Assembly (NCBI GenBank): GCA_028682915.1
Contig: JAJRAN010000036.1
Span: forward strand, 1-34,254
Source of the DNA: Methanomassiliicoccales archaeon
Lineage (GTDB): Archaea > Thermoplasmatota > Thermoplasmata > Methanomassiliicoccales > UBA472
Direction of reading: 5' to 3'
DNA length: 34,254 nucleotides
Below the pieces are notes generated by a model, which saw only the letters and a program-made list of their open reading frames with translations, was not told the DNA's origin and made no database searches. Below are positions 14,562 to 22,981 of the stretch, piece by piece (the first letter of the stretch is position 1; each line of letters begins with the position of its first letter). The translations under genes were made by a program, and so were the position numbers.

Positions 14562-15725
14562 GATGCTCTGGGCCCGACGCACCGCGTCCACCATGCGCGC
14601 CACCATCTTGGTCTCCTTGACGTCGTGGGCGCGCACTACGCTCGCCCCGTTCATCATGGCGATGGAGGCGATCGCCAGGCTCCCCTCCTTCCTGTCGGTA
14701 ACGTCCTGGCCCAGCACCTTGCCGATGAACGCCTTGCGCGAGGCGCCGATCAGCAGGCCCCGCCCCAGGCAGCGGAACTCCCTCAAACGAACCACCACCT
14801 GCAGGTTGTGGTCCAGCGACTTACCGAAGCCTATGCCCGGATCCAGGAGCATGGAGGAGGGGTCTATGCCGCTGACCTCCGCGCTTTTCATCCTTTCATC
14901 GAGGAAGAGCGAGATGTCCCCCACCACGTCATCGTAGCTGGGGTGCTCCTGCATAGTCCGAGGGTCCCCGAGCATGTGCATCACCACCACTCCGGAACGG
15001 TGCTGGGCCACCACCTCGGCCATCCTCGCGTCCCGTAGGCCGCTGACGTCATTCACGATCTGAGCCCCCGCCTCCAAAGCCGCTCGAGCGACCTGGTGAT
15101 GCCTGGTGTCGATGGAGATAGGTACTTCGAGGCGGGAACGGAGCTCCTCGATGACCGGGACGACTCTCCGTAGCTCCTCTTCGGCCATGACCTCGTCCGA
15201 GTACGGCCTGGTGCTCTCACCGCCCACGTCGATGATGTCGGCGCCCTCCCCGACCATGTCCAAGGCCCTCTTGACCGCCTTGTCCTTGTCCAGATAGAGA
15301 CCGCCGTCGGAAAAGGAGTCTGGGGTCACGTTGAGCACCCCCATCACCAGGGTAGAGTCCAACCTCAGCTCCCTGTCAGCCAATCTCCAGGAGGGGGGTT
15401 CTGGGGCCAGGTAGTTGGAGAGCGCCCGCCAGATGGGCCGGAGGCGATCGTCCGGGCCTATTTGACAACTGTTGTTCTGCAGGACGCCATGCTCGAACAC
15501 CAGCATTGCTCTTGCGGTGGCCGTCCGACAACAGTAGGCATCGCCCCCAAGCTCCTCCGTGGCGAGGGCGATCTCCTCGACTTCCCTGGCGTCGCGCGAT
15601 TCGATGAAGAAGAAAACCAGGTCATAGAGGTCCCGTGGAGCCTCGGCGACCTGGGGAAGGCCCAGCCTTGTCCACTCGCTGATTGCCTCAGGAAGCCCTG
15701 AGTAATTGCGGAGCCGGGCGATCAT
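14556..15725 (-). CDS. folP: Dihydropteroate synthase with N-terminal extension
   Basis: A 389-residue protein. From about 124 on it is a pterin-binding TIM barrel: NVTPDSFSDGG at 132-141, DVGGESTRP at 166-174, ISIDTRHH, IVNDVSG, DPGIGFGKSLDHN, GASRKAFIG and the terminal RAHDV. It should join a pterin diphosphate to p-aminobenzoate or a related arylamine. The first 123 residues are an archaeal extension with a possible Cys pair (YCCRT) and no assigned function. It is the last gene of a three-gene unit, starting one base after the HdrD-like stop. Whether the product is folate or a methanopterin-type cofactor cannot be told from sequence. Confidence 0.88.
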   Translation of the reverse strand: MIARLRNYSGLPEAISEWTRLGLPQVAEAPRDLYDLVFFFIESRDAREVEEIALATEELGGDAYCCRTATARAMLVFEHGVLQNNSCQIGPDDRLRPIWRALSNYLAPEPPSWRLADRELRLDSTLVMGVLNVTPDSFSDGGLYLDKDKAVKRALDMVGEGADIIDVGGESTRPYSDEVMAEEELRRVVPVIEELRSRLEVPISIDTRHHQVARAALEAGAQIVNDVSGLRDARMAEVVAQHRSGVVVMHMLGDPRTMQEHPSYDDVVGDISLFLDERMKSAEVSGIDPSSMLLDPGIGFGKSLDHNLQVVVRLREFRCLGRGLLIGASRKAFIGKVLGQDVTDRKEGSLAIASIAMMNGASVVRAHDVKETKMVARMVDAVRRAQSIS

Positions 15726-15726
15726 C

Positions 15727-16836
15727 TCAGGCCTCGATAAGGGGCTCTAGGAACTCCACCAGGTCCATTATCTGCACCTTGCTCCCGCAGCTGCTCCCTC
15801 CCACCCTCAGGTTGTTCACGCAGAATGGGCACGTGGTCACCAGGACCTCGGCGAAGGACGCCTCCTCTACCCGCCTCGCCGCGATCTTCTCCGACAGATC
15901 AGGATAAGCGGAGCGGACACCCCCGCCCCCTCCGCAGCACCGAGCCGTGTCCTTGCTCCTAGGCATCTCCCTGAACTCGGCGTCGGGGACCCGGGCCAGG
16001 AGCTTCCTGGGTGCTTCGTAGACACCGCAGTGCCGCCCGAGATGGCACGGGTCGTGGTATGTCACCTTCTTGCGCAGCGGCGAGAGCTTGATGTCCCTCT
16101 CCGCTAGGAACTCGGAGATATGCTTGACTTTGAAGTCGACCTTGACGTGGCGGGGGTATTCCTCCTTGAACATGCGATAGCAACCGGCGCAGGAGAACAC
16201 CACCTCGTCCTTACCAGCTGAGGCGATCGCCTCCACGTTGCGCTCCATCAATTCCTTGACCTCTTCCTCGTCCACCCCGATGCGCTGCAGAACGCTGCCG
16301 CAGCAGACCTCGTCCACGATGGAGAACTCCTCGCCCAGCTTGTCCAGGATTGACGCGGTGGCCTTGGCGATGCTGGGATTGCGATAGGCGGCGGTGCAGC
16401 CGGCGAAATAGCCCAGCTCCCCTCCTCCCCCGCCAAGCCTCAGGGCGTCCTGTACGCGCTTCGCCTCCCCATAGGGGTTGCCATGGGCCGCGACGCTGGC
16501 CACAAGCCTCGCGTGCCTGGGAAGCATCTTGCCGCTGGCCACCAGGTCGCGGCGCGCCCGCTCCACCACGTCCACCACCTCGATGCCCGAGGGACAGCGG
16601 CGCTCGCAGTCCTTGCAGGTGGTGCATTGATAGAGGTGCTCGACGACGCTCTCGTCAGCGGGGATATCCTTCCGGAGGAGGCCATAGGAAAGGATTATGC
16701 GCCCCCTGGCCACGCTCGGGTCCCAGCCTATGCCCTCATAGGTGGGACAGACCGATTTGCAGAAGCCGCAGTAGGTGCAGGTCATCATCGTGCCCTGCGC
16801 GGCTCGAAGGTTCTTGGCCTCGATGTAATCCGCCAT
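15727..16836 (-). CDS. HdrD/GlpC-like Fe-S oxidoreductase subunit
   Basis: A 369-residue protein. Two [4Fe-4S] ferredoxin motifs lie at C20/C23/C26/C30 and C71/C74/C77/C81. Two CCG domains follow: YFAGCTAAY with DEVCCGSVLQ, and HDPCHLGRHCG with ARCCGGGGG and TTCPFCVNNL. This is the layout of heterodisulfide reductase subunit D and of lactate or glycerol-3-phosphate dehydrogenase Fe-S subunits. It starts three bases after the LarA-like gene and ends one base before folP, so the three are surely co-transcribed. Pairing with a LarA-like enzyme suggests 2-hydroxyacid oxidation, but no flavin subunit of the GlcD/LldE type is present. True heterodisulfide reductase is the alternative. Confidence 0.85.
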   Translation of the reverse strand: MADYIEAKNLRAAQGTMMTCTYCGFCKSVCPTYEGIGWDPSVARGRIILSYGLLRKDIPADESVVEHLYQCTTCKDCERRCPSGIEVVDVVERARRDLVASGKMLPRHARLVASVAAHGNPYGEAKRVQDALRLGGGGGELGYFAGCTAAYRNPSIAKATASILDKLGEEFSIVDEVCCGSVLQRIGVDEEEVKELMERNVEAIASAGKDEVVFSCAGCYRMFKEEYPRHVKVDFKVKHISEFLAERDIKLSPLRKKVTYHDPCHLGRHCGVYEAPRKLLARVPDAEFREMPRSKDTARCCGGGGGVRSAYPDLSEKIAARRVEEASFAEVLVTTCPFCVNNLRVGGSSCGSKVQIMDLVEFLEPLIEA

Positions 16837-16839
16837 GGC

Positions 16840-18075
16840 TCAGCTCACCTTCGGCACCACCACGCTTCCCTCGTATATGACGATGACGCTGGCCTCGGGG
16901 TCCCTGGCCAAGGCATCGTCCAAGGCGGCCTGGGCGCTGGCATAGGGATGGATGTTGATCTGCTCCAGGTCCGTGGGGTCCAACGAGGTCACGCCGCAGA
17001 TGCGGGAGCGCTTGGCAATCTCCGCCATCCTGACCGCCTTGTGGTCGCCCAGCCTGTACTCGGTCTCCATGTCCCTTTGGGCTTTCGTCGGGTCTCCCAT
17101 GGATTTCAGCGCCTCGTAGAACGGGCCCTCGCCTATCCCGTGCCGGCATTTCGACACCAGGATGAGAGTGCCCCCGTCGTTCAATGCGTACTTCGCGTTC
17201 TCCATGGCCTTCTGCGATTGGTAGAGGTCGACGTCCATGGGGTAGGGGGCGATGGTGATTACTACGTCCGCCTTGCGCTTGATCGGGACCACGTACACCT
17301 TGTTGGCCCAGCGCACGGCCCTCTCGAAGGAGGCGTGCAGCTCTCCCACCGCGACCTTGTGGACCATCTGGTTGCGGTCCAGGACCACCTGGATGCCGAC
17401 GATCCTCTTCCCCTTGAGCTCCTTGGCGCAGTCCACCATGTCCTCGTGCACCGGGTTGCCCTCCAGGGCCAGAACCTTGGACCCGGGCTTCATGGCCAGG
17501 CTATGGTTGTCCTCGATGGTGCTGTAGGCGCACACCCCTGGCAGTATGGACTTCCTCCCTCCGGTGTAGCCAGCGAAGTAATGGGGCTCCACGCTGGTGA
17601 TGATGAGGATGCGGTCGAACCTCTTCACCATCTCGTTCACCCAGATCTCGGTCCCGTGCCTCGACCTGCCCAAGTACTCGGTCTTGGAGCGGTGGGAATC
17701 GTGGACGTGGACCCTCGGTCTGAGGCGACCGAGCATCTTTCCGAAGATGAGGCTGAACTCTTCCTCGGTAGGCGCCCGATGCGCCCCCGTGGCGACGAGG
17801 AACTGCGCTTTTTCCAGGTCCACGCGCTTGTCCAACTCCTGAAGGACGGTCGCAGTGGGAGTGGGCCTCGTCCCGTCGTTGACGATGACCAGCACCTCCC
17901 CCTCGAAGAGGGACTCGACCGATTCCCCTCCAAGCGGTCGGTCAAGCCCCTGGTTGATCGCCTTGGCGTCCTCGTCGAAGCTGACGTCGTTGGGCCTGAC
18001 CACTTGGATGAGATTTCTCTTAGGCACCTCCAAGTGCTGGACCTCCTCCTTCCCGAATGGTATTTCAAGCCTCAT
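16840..18075 (-). CDS. larA: Lactate racemase-like (LarA family) nickel-pincer enzyme
   Basis: A 411-residue DUF2088/LarA-type protein. Known LarA active-site residues align by position: D67 and R70 in NDGTRPTP, H99 in TGAHR, H165 in EPHYFAGY, K175 in TGGRKSILPG (the lysine that holds the nickel-pincer nucleotide) and H191 in DNHSLA. Their spacing matches Lactobacillus LarA. A racemase or epimerase acting on a 2-hydroxyacid is therefore likely; the exact substrate is open, as the family is broad. The cofactor makers LarB, LarC and LarE are not in this window. It is the first gene of the unit with the HdrD-like gene and folP. Confidence 0.82.
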   Translation of the reverse strand: MRLEIPFGKEEVQHLEVPKRNLIQVVRPNDVSFDEDAKAINQGLDRPLGGESVESLFEGEVLVIVNDGTRPTPTATVLQELDKRVDLEKAQFLVATGAHRAPTEEEFSLIFGKMLGRLRPRVHVHDSHRSKTEYLGRSRHGTEIWVNEMVKRFDRILIITSVEPHYFAGYTGGRKSILPGVCAYSTIEDNHSLAMKPGSKVLALEGNPVHEDMVDCAKELKGKRIVGIQVVLDRNQMVHKVAVGELHASFERAVRWANKVYVVPIKRKADVVITIAPYPMDVDLYQSQKAMENAKYALNDGGTLILVSKCRHGIGEGPFYEALKSMGDPTKAQRDMETEYRLGDHKAVRMAEIAKRSRICGVTSLDPTDLEQINIHPYASAQAALDDALARDPEASVIVIYEGSVVVPKVS

Positions 18076-18128
18076 GAACGGGCGGAACGAAGGCGGGCGG
18101 CAATAATCAATCTTTCTTTATTGACGGG

Positions 18129-18135
18129 ATATTTA
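18129..18135. promoter_or_regulatory. AT-rich promoter candidate between larA-like gene and thiL
   Basis: ATATTTA reads TAAATAT on the minus strand. Leftward it would start transcription near 18104 (leader about 29 bases to the LarA-like gene), and rightward near 18158 before thiL. It is the only clear TATA-like site in this 115-base divergent gap. Confidence 0.35.
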
Positions 18136-18190
18136 GGTGCGCAAGTTGGCGGAAGCAAAGTAAAAGGAGCGGTCGAGCATACATGGAGCG

Positions 18191-19159
18191 ATGAGCCGCC
18201 TGAGCGAGATGGGTGAGAAGGAGGCTGTCCGCCGAATCCAGAATCTGATCGCTGATCGAGGTGCCTCCAGCAACATCGGTCCGGGTGATGACGCCGCGGC
18301 AGTAGACCTGGGGGTGATCTATCTCGTGGCCACCACGGACATCATGGCGCAGAGCACTCACATCCTCCCGGGCATGAGCTATTGGCAAGTGGGATGGAGC
18401 CTGGCCGCCATCAACTACAGCGATGTGGCCGCCATGGGGGCAAAACCCATCGGCCTACTGGTATCGATGGGGTTGCCCCGCGACTTCGAATCCAACGATC
18501 TGGATGAGGTCTTCCGAGGCATCCTCGACTGCTGCGAGTTCGCCGGGGGGGAACTCCTGGGTGGGGATACCAAGGAGACCAAGGAAATCACCTTGGCCGG
18601 CTCAGCCCTGGGCACCGTGGGAAAGCGCGAAATACTGCTGCGACGCGGGGCGTCGCCGGGAGACCTTCTCTGCGTCACCGGCAGCGTGGGATTGGCCGCG
18701 GCTGGGTATCATTCGCTGGCCAATAGGCTCTCGTTCAAGGCGGCCGAGAAGGCCATCCTCGAGCCATCCCCGAAGGTGAGGGAGGGCATGCTCCTCTCCG
18801 CCTCCGGCGCGGTCACCTCATGCATGGACGTCTCTGACGGACTGTCATCCTCCGTGCATACCCTGTCTGGAATGAGCCGGGTCTCTTTCTCCCTCGATTT
18901 CGACGAGATCCCGGTAGAGGACGAGGTGCTGGAGGTGGCCGAGGCCCTGGACCTGGACCCCATCGAGCTGGCCCTTTACTACGGAGGCGACTATCAGCTC
19001 CTCTTCACCGTCAGACCCAAAGGCTTGGACAGGCTGCGGGATGCGCTGGGGAACGACTTCTCGGTCATCGGCGAGGCCAAAGCCCCTGGTGAGAACGTAT
19101 TAGTAAGGGGGAGCGAAATAATCAGGCTCGAGAACCGAGGCTATGAGCACTTCCGATGA
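18191..19159 (+). CDS. thiL: Thiamine-monophosphate kinase
   Basis: A 322-residue member of the PurM/ThiL ATP-binding superfamily. IGPGDDAA at 29-36, TTDIMAQSTHI, NYSDVAAMGAKP, GGDTKET and CMDVSDGLSSS are all family signatures, as is GGDYQLLFTV near the end. It phosphorylates thiamine monophosphate to the active diphosphate. Length is normal. The ATG at 18191 sits close behind GGAG; no in-frame alternative is better. The 3' end overlaps the radical SAM gene by 17 bases, so the two are translationally linked. Confidence 0.92.
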   Translation: MSRLSEMGEKEAVRRIQNLIADRGASSNIGPGDDAAAVDLGVIYLVATTDIMAQSTHILPGMSYWQVGWSLAAINYSDVAAMGAKPIGLLVSMGLPRDFESNDLDEVFRGILDCCEFAGGELLGGDTKETKEITLAGSALGTVGKREILLRRGASPGDLLCVTGSVGLAAAGYHSLANRLSFKAAEKAILEPSPKVREGMLLSASGAVTSCMDVSDGLSSSVHTLSGMSRVSFSLDFDEIPVEDEVLEVAEALDLDPIELALYYGGDYQLLFTVRPKGLDRLRDALGNDFSVIGEAKAPGENVLVRGSEIIRLENRGYEHFR

Positions 19160-20168
19160 CCGCGGTCTGCGGGAGGCGAAGTTCTGGAGGAAGGAAGGGG
19201 AGAGGCTGGAGTGCCTTCTCTGCCCCCACCATTGCCGGATCGCTTTGAACAAGATGGGCATCTGCGGGGTGAGGCAGAACCGTAACGGCCGGCTCTACAG
19301 TTTGATCTATGGCCAGGTCTCGGCCATGCACGTCGACCCCATGGAGAAGAAGCCCCTCTTCCATTTCCATCCTGGGAGGCCGGTGCTCTCGCTCGGAAGC
19401 ATCGGATGCAACCTCAGGTGCTTGCATTGCCAGAACTTCTCCATCTCCCAGGCCAAGTTCGGGTCGGCCCATCTGAATCCTCTGAGACCGGAGGATGTCC
19501 CCCAGCTCGCACGCGAGGGCGGGTGCCGCGACGTGGCCTTCACCTACAATGAGCCGACGATATGGCATGAGTTCGCCTACGACGCCTTCAGGCAATGCAA
19601 GGAGCGGTCGATCTCGACCGTTTACGTCACCAATGGCTTCATGGAGACCGAGCCTTTGCGGGAGCTCGCGCCTTACCTGAGCGCCGCGAACATAGACGTC
19701 AAGAGCTTCAGGGAGGACTTCTACCGCCAGACCTGCAAAGGGAGGCTCGGCCCGGTCCTGGAGGCCACCGAGCTGGCGCATAAGCTGGGGGTGCATGTTG
19801 AGCTCACCTACCTCATCATTCCCACCCGGAACGACAAGGAGGAGGAGGTCCAAGACTTCTGCCGATGGGTGGCTGACAAGCTCTCCCCCAAGGTGCCGGT
19901 GCACTTCACCCGCTTCCATCCCGACTACATGATGACGGACCTCCCGGGCACCCCGATGGCGACCATGGAGATGGCCATGCGCGTGGGGAGGCGCGAGGGG
20001 TTGAACTTCATCTATCTGGGCAACGTGAGCTCGGCGGAAGGCGAGAACACCCGCTGCCCCAAGTGCGGCTCACTGGCCATCAGGCGCTCTGGATACCGCG
20101 TAGAGATCACAGGCCTGCGGGATGGCAATTGCTCGAAATGCGGCGAGCCCCTCAATATCGTCGGTTGA
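19143..20168 (+). CDS. amrS: AmmeMemoRadiSam-type radical SAM enzyme
   Basis: A 341-residue radical SAM protein with the cluster motif C89/C93/C96 (GCNLRCLHC). N-terminal cysteines C24, C27, C31 and C41 (CLLCPHHC...GICG) and a C-terminal zinc ribbon (CPKCGS...CSKCGE) frame the barrel, as in the AmrS / PflA-like family. The usual partners (AMMECR1 and Memo domain proteins) are not seen in the window. The substrate is unknown; in the family it is thought to modify a protein or small molecule through a 5'-deoxyadenosyl radical. The ATG at 19143 lies within the end of thiL. Confidence 0.85.
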   Translation: MSTSDDRGLREAKFWRKEGERLECLLCPHHCRIALNKMGICGVRQNRNGRLYSLIYGQVSAMHVDPMEKKPLFHFHPGRPVLSLGSIGCNLRCLHCQNFSISQAKFGSAHLNPLRPEDVPQLAREGGCRDVAFTYNEPTIWHEFAYDAFRQCKERSISTVYVTNGFMETEPLRELAPYLSAANIDVKSFREDFYRQTCKGRLGPVLEATELAHKLGVHVELTYLIIPTRNDKEEEVQDFCRWVADKLSPKVPVHFTRFHPDYMMTDLPGTPMATMEMAMRVGRREGLNFIYLGNVSSAEGENTRCPKCGSLAIRRSGYRVEITGLRDGNCSKCGEPLNIVG

Positions 20169-20170
20169 AC

Positions 20171-21055
20171 CTAGCCGATGAACGCCAAGATGGGGTTGCC
20201 GACCAGTGCGGAGATGACCAATCCTGCGGTGATGAAGATCAGGAAGGGGATCTTGGGGGTGACCCATATCCTGCTCGCCCCAACCGCGGCGAGGTCGTCC
20301 AGGATCTTTTCGTTCTCCTCTTCTTCCTTGGGGAAGTAGACGAACTTGAGTGCGCCGTTCTCCACTCTTTCCATGGGCCAAACGAACCTTTTCTTGGCCT
20401 CGCTCAAGCTCACCTTGTATCCCAGAAGCATGGCCGGGAACCTGATGTCGCCATGCGTTAGGTTGTGAATGAGCAGGCCCAAGGGCACGACCAGCGAGAC
20501 TATGGCGGCGTTGAATAGGACCAGCAACGAGAAGGGGAAGATGAGCATGAAGAGGTCGTTGGGAATGGAAATGAGGGGGAGGTCGCCTATCGACGGGTAC
20601 ACTGGGAACAGTAAGGACAAGGCTATCAGTGCCTTGGCATCTGCCCCTCCCTTGATTATGTCGATCTGGTAGAGGAGTATCATCACGCCGAACATGATCA
20701 GGATGTCCAGCAACTGCCAGAAGAGCAGTTCCTCCCAGAAGGAGAAGGCCAGGTAGACCAAGGCGATGACGGCCGCCAAATACATTAGCAAGGGAGCGAG
20801 GTTGATGCCGTTCTCGAGGATCCCTCTCCTCTCCCAGAAAATATCGAAGAACACCACGCCTAGCGGCAACAAGAAAATGAGGTAGCGGAGATCAGCACCG
20901 GAGATGATGACCTGACACGTTATAAGGCCGAGACCGACGCACCCCATGACGATCCAATATAGGTCGGATGCCAAGCGCGTCCTCCAATCCGAATAGGACG
21001 CCGCGACCAACACGACCATGGCCACCGCTAGACGCAATATGTCCAGCCATTCCAT
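20171..21055 (-). CDS. A24 prepilin / archaellin signal peptidase
   Basis: A 294-residue polytopic membrane aspartyl protease. The catalytic aspartates are D23 in ASYSDWRTR after the first helix, and D139 in GGADAKALIAL, the archaeal form of the GxxD motif. About eight hydrophobic segments are visible, and the last ends at the C-terminus. It cleaves class III signal peptides of archaellins or type IV pilins at the inner membrane face. No pilin or archaellin gene is next to it. It converges on amrS with a two-base gap. The ATG at 21055 fits a leaderless transcript. Confidence 0.88.
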   Translation of the reverse strand: MEWLDILRLAVAMVVLVAASYSDWRTRLASDLYWIVMGCVGLGLITCQVIISGADLRYLIFLLPLGVVFFDIFWERRGILENGINLAPLLMYLAAVIALVYLAFSFWEELLFWQLLDILIMFGVMILLYQIDIIKGGADAKALIALSLLFPVYPSIGDLPLISIPNDLFMLIFPFSLLVLFNAAIVSLVVPLGLLIHNLTHGDIRFPAMLLGYKVSLSEAKKRFVWPMERVENGALKFVYFPKEEEENEKILDDLAAVGASRIWVTPKIPFLIFITAGLVISALVGNPILAFIG

Positions 21056-21076
21056 GTTTCGTAATCAGGGGTGCCT

Positions 21077-21084
21077 ATTATAAT
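21077..21084 (-). promoter_or_regulatory. TATA box of the A24 peptidase (leaderless)
   Basis: ATTATAAT is centred 25 bases upstream of the minus-strand ATG at 21055. The remaining 130 bases up to the next stop codon show short inverted repeats only (for example GCCA-tttc-TGGC at 21101-21112) and no gene. Confidence 0.5.
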
Positions 21085-21215
21085 CGTTCCGACCTGGTTT
21101 GCCATTTCTGGCATCGTGAAAGGAGGGTGGAGGTTCACCAAGGAAGGCATTGATATGCCATCCCCGCAGGGTGGTCACCGTTAAGTAAGACCACGCAGGA
21201 GCGCAGGAACCAGCC

Positions 21216-22250
21216 TCAAAGCAGACGGAGCCCTAGGTCTGTAGCGTGACGGATGGCCGCTTGGTACTCCTCGTGGCTCACCCTCGCCGTGAGCTCGGGG
21301 TGCTCATGAGCTAAGTGCATGGGCCGGTATTGGTCCATGATATTGACGCTCGCATCAGGGACGTTCTTGGATAACCAGTCCAGGACCGGCAAGGTGCAGC
21401 AATCCAGATGACCTGGCAGCATAAGATGCCGTACGAGTAGATCGGCGTGTTTGGCACCCAGCTTGTGGTTCCGGGTGACCACGCGGAAATAGTCGTCCAC
21501 CTTGGAGAGCCTGGAGGCGCACTCGTCGTTCCCGTACTTTAGGTCCGCTAGGAATACGTCGACCGTCCCATCGAGGAGCCGCATGGCCTCCTCGCTCATG
21601 TACATGTTCGAATTCCAAATCTGGGGGAGGTTGCTCCTCGTTTCCCTTAGGACCTTGAGGACGTAGGCGAGGTTGGGCGTGGGCTCCCCTCCCACCCAGT
21701 TGATGTTCTTTGCCCTCTCGCCCCATTCCCTGACCAATGTGACCTTGAATCCGGCGCGACCGACCTCGCTCAAGTTCTCCAGCCTTCTGGCCATAAGATC
21801 GACGGGATATGCCCGGCCGGAATCTGGATCGGTCGATATGTCGCAGTTCTGGCAGAACGCGCATTCGAAGTTGCAACCTGCGAAAAAAATGGTGTAGGAC
21901 GGGACCAATGGCCTCTCCTCACCATGATGCATGAAATGGCTAGCGATCTTGGCGTCCAGCACGCCGCATCTTCCCCGCTTGCCCGAGGTGCGGTCGGCCC
22001 GACACCTGCGCTCGCATAGCTCGCACGAGGACAACATGCTCTCGGCGATGGCTATCCTCAGGTCAAGGAGGCTGGAATCCGAGGGCGAGGACCTCTCCTT
22101 CCTAGCTCTGGCAGCTTTGGAATGCGCCTTCCACATCGCCTCGAGGCTGGCACCGGGAATGAGCTCCGCCTGAATGGACTTAGTGCTTTGGAAGCTCGGG
22201 CTGGCTTGCCCTCTTAATATGGATTGGTAACGAGGCAATGCTTCGCTCAT
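21216..22250 (-). CDS. PflX-like radical SAM protein
   Basis: A 344-residue protein. The radical SAM motif is C126/C130/C133 (GCNFECAFCQNCDIS). An N-terminal cysteine array, CELCERRCRADRTSGKRGRCG at about 76-95, and the segments WVGGEPTP, WNSNMYMS and FLADLKYGND are those of the PflX group (COG1313), named by resemblance to pyruvate formate-lyase activases. No glycyl-radical enzyme is nearby, so the target is unknown. The open frame reaches 22658, but that part would lie antisense to the nitroreductase. The ATG at 22250 fits the TATA box at 22275-22283 and is taken as the start. Confidence 0.8.
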   Translation of the reverse strand: MSEALPRYQSILRGQASPSFQSTKSIQAELIPGASLEAMWKAHSKAARARKERSSPSDSSLLDLRIAIAESMLSSCELCERRCRADRTSGKRGRCGVLDAKIASHFMHHGEERPLVPSYTIFFAGCNFECAFCQNCDISTDPDSGRAYPVDLMARRLENLSEVGRAGFKVTLVREWGERAKNINWVGGEPTPNLAYVLKVLRETRSNLPQIWNSNMYMSEEAMRLLDGTVDVFLADLKYGNDECASRLSKVDDYFRVVTRNHKLGAKHADLLVRHLMLPGHLDCCTLPVLDWLSKNVPDASVNIMDQYRPMHLAHEHPELTARVSHEEYQAAIRHATDLGLRLL

Positions 22251-22283
22251 CGGCACTTGGTTATCGCGGGAACGGATTAATTC

Positions 22284-22303
22284 TTTGCCACCGGGGTGGC
22301 AAA
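22284..22303. promoter_or_regulatory. Palindromic operator candidate between two divergent promoters
   Basis: Arms TTTGCCACC and GGTGGCAAA are perfect nine-base complements separated by GG. On the left the sequence touches GAATTAATCC (22275-22283 region, minus strand), a TATA box whose predicted start falls at the PflX-like ATG. On the right, TTTTAA at 22314-22319 is a TATA box giving a start near 22342 for the nitroreductase. A dimeric repressor bound here could block both promoters. The same arms could form an RNA hairpin, but the site is upstream of both predicted starts. Confidence 0.55.
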
Positions 22304-22367
22304 TAAGAAGTGATTTTAAGGGCCGGAGAGAATAGCAAATCGGCAAATGGCAGAGCGAGGTGAGCCA

Positions 22368-22868
22368 ATGGATGTATCCAGCGCTATTCAGAAGAGGAGA
22401 AGCATTCGCAAGTACAAGGCCAAGGAGATCCCGCACGACCTGCTCATGGAGACATTGGAAGGCGCTCGACTTGCACCTTCCGGCGCCAATCGGCAGCCTT
22501 GGCAGCTGATCGTGGTCACGGACGCTGAGAGAAAGCGCGGCCTGGTCCCCATCTGCAAGGACCAGAAGTTCATCGCCGACTGCTCCGCGTTCATAGCCGG
22601 CGTGGACGACCCCTCCCAGAAGTGGGCCAGGGTGGACGTGTCCATCGCCCTGGAGCACATCGCGCTCATGGCCGTGGAGAAGGGGCTCGGGACCTGCTAC
22701 ATCGGCGCCTTCGACGGCGAGAAGCTGGCAGCGTACTTGGGGATCCCCAAGCCTTATGTGGTGACGGTGGGGATGACGCTAGGATACCCAGACGAGTCGC
22801 CAGAGGCACGGAGCAGGAAGCCCGTCGCCGAGCTGCTGCATTGGGAGCGATATGGCGGTGGGGAGTGA
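22368..22868 (+). CDS. Nitroreductase family FMN protein
   Basis: A 166-residue nitroreductase-fold protein. The FMN-binding start KRRSIRKYK, the segment APSGANRQPW at about 38-47 and GLGTCYIGAF with the terminal GYP are typical. Such enzymes use NAD(P)H and FMN to reduce nitro groups, quinones or other acceptors; the natural substrate is unknown. An ATG at 22347 is in frame, but GAGGTGA at 22357-22363 is placed for the ATG at 22368. It is divergent from the PflX-like gene across a palindromic operator candidate. A small size near 170 residues is normal for the archaeal branch. Confidence 0.85.
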   Translation: MDVSSAIQKRRSIRKYKAKEIPHDLLMETLEGARLAPSGANRQPWQLIVVTDAERKRGLVPICKDQKFIADCSAFIAGVDDPSQKWARVDVSIALEHIALMAVEKGLGTCYIGAFDGEKLAAYLGIPKPYVVTVGMTLGYPDESPEARSRKPVAELLHWERYGGGE

Positions 22869-22981
22869 ACCTTCGCGCCCATTGAATAAAATGGATTAAT
22901 AGGCAAGCGCCTCTCCCAACGGCGGGCATTGTTTTTTCCGTTTCCAGCCCGAGCCAACCAGGAAATGGCGGAGGCAGGCCA

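Noticed and set aside
16483-18216. A 577-codon open frame on the plus strand
   Set aside because: It is antisense to the LarA-like and HdrD-like genes, which have full family motifs. The high GC of those genes removes stop codons from the opposite strand.
21101-21135. Short inverted repeats (GCCA/TGGC and GGTG/CACC) as a terminator or regulatory RNA
   Set aside because: Stems of four bases with no T-run are too weak to support a call.
22251-22658. Longer N-terminus for the PflX-like protein
   Set aside because: This part is antisense to the nitroreductase and covers both divergent promoters and the palindrome.
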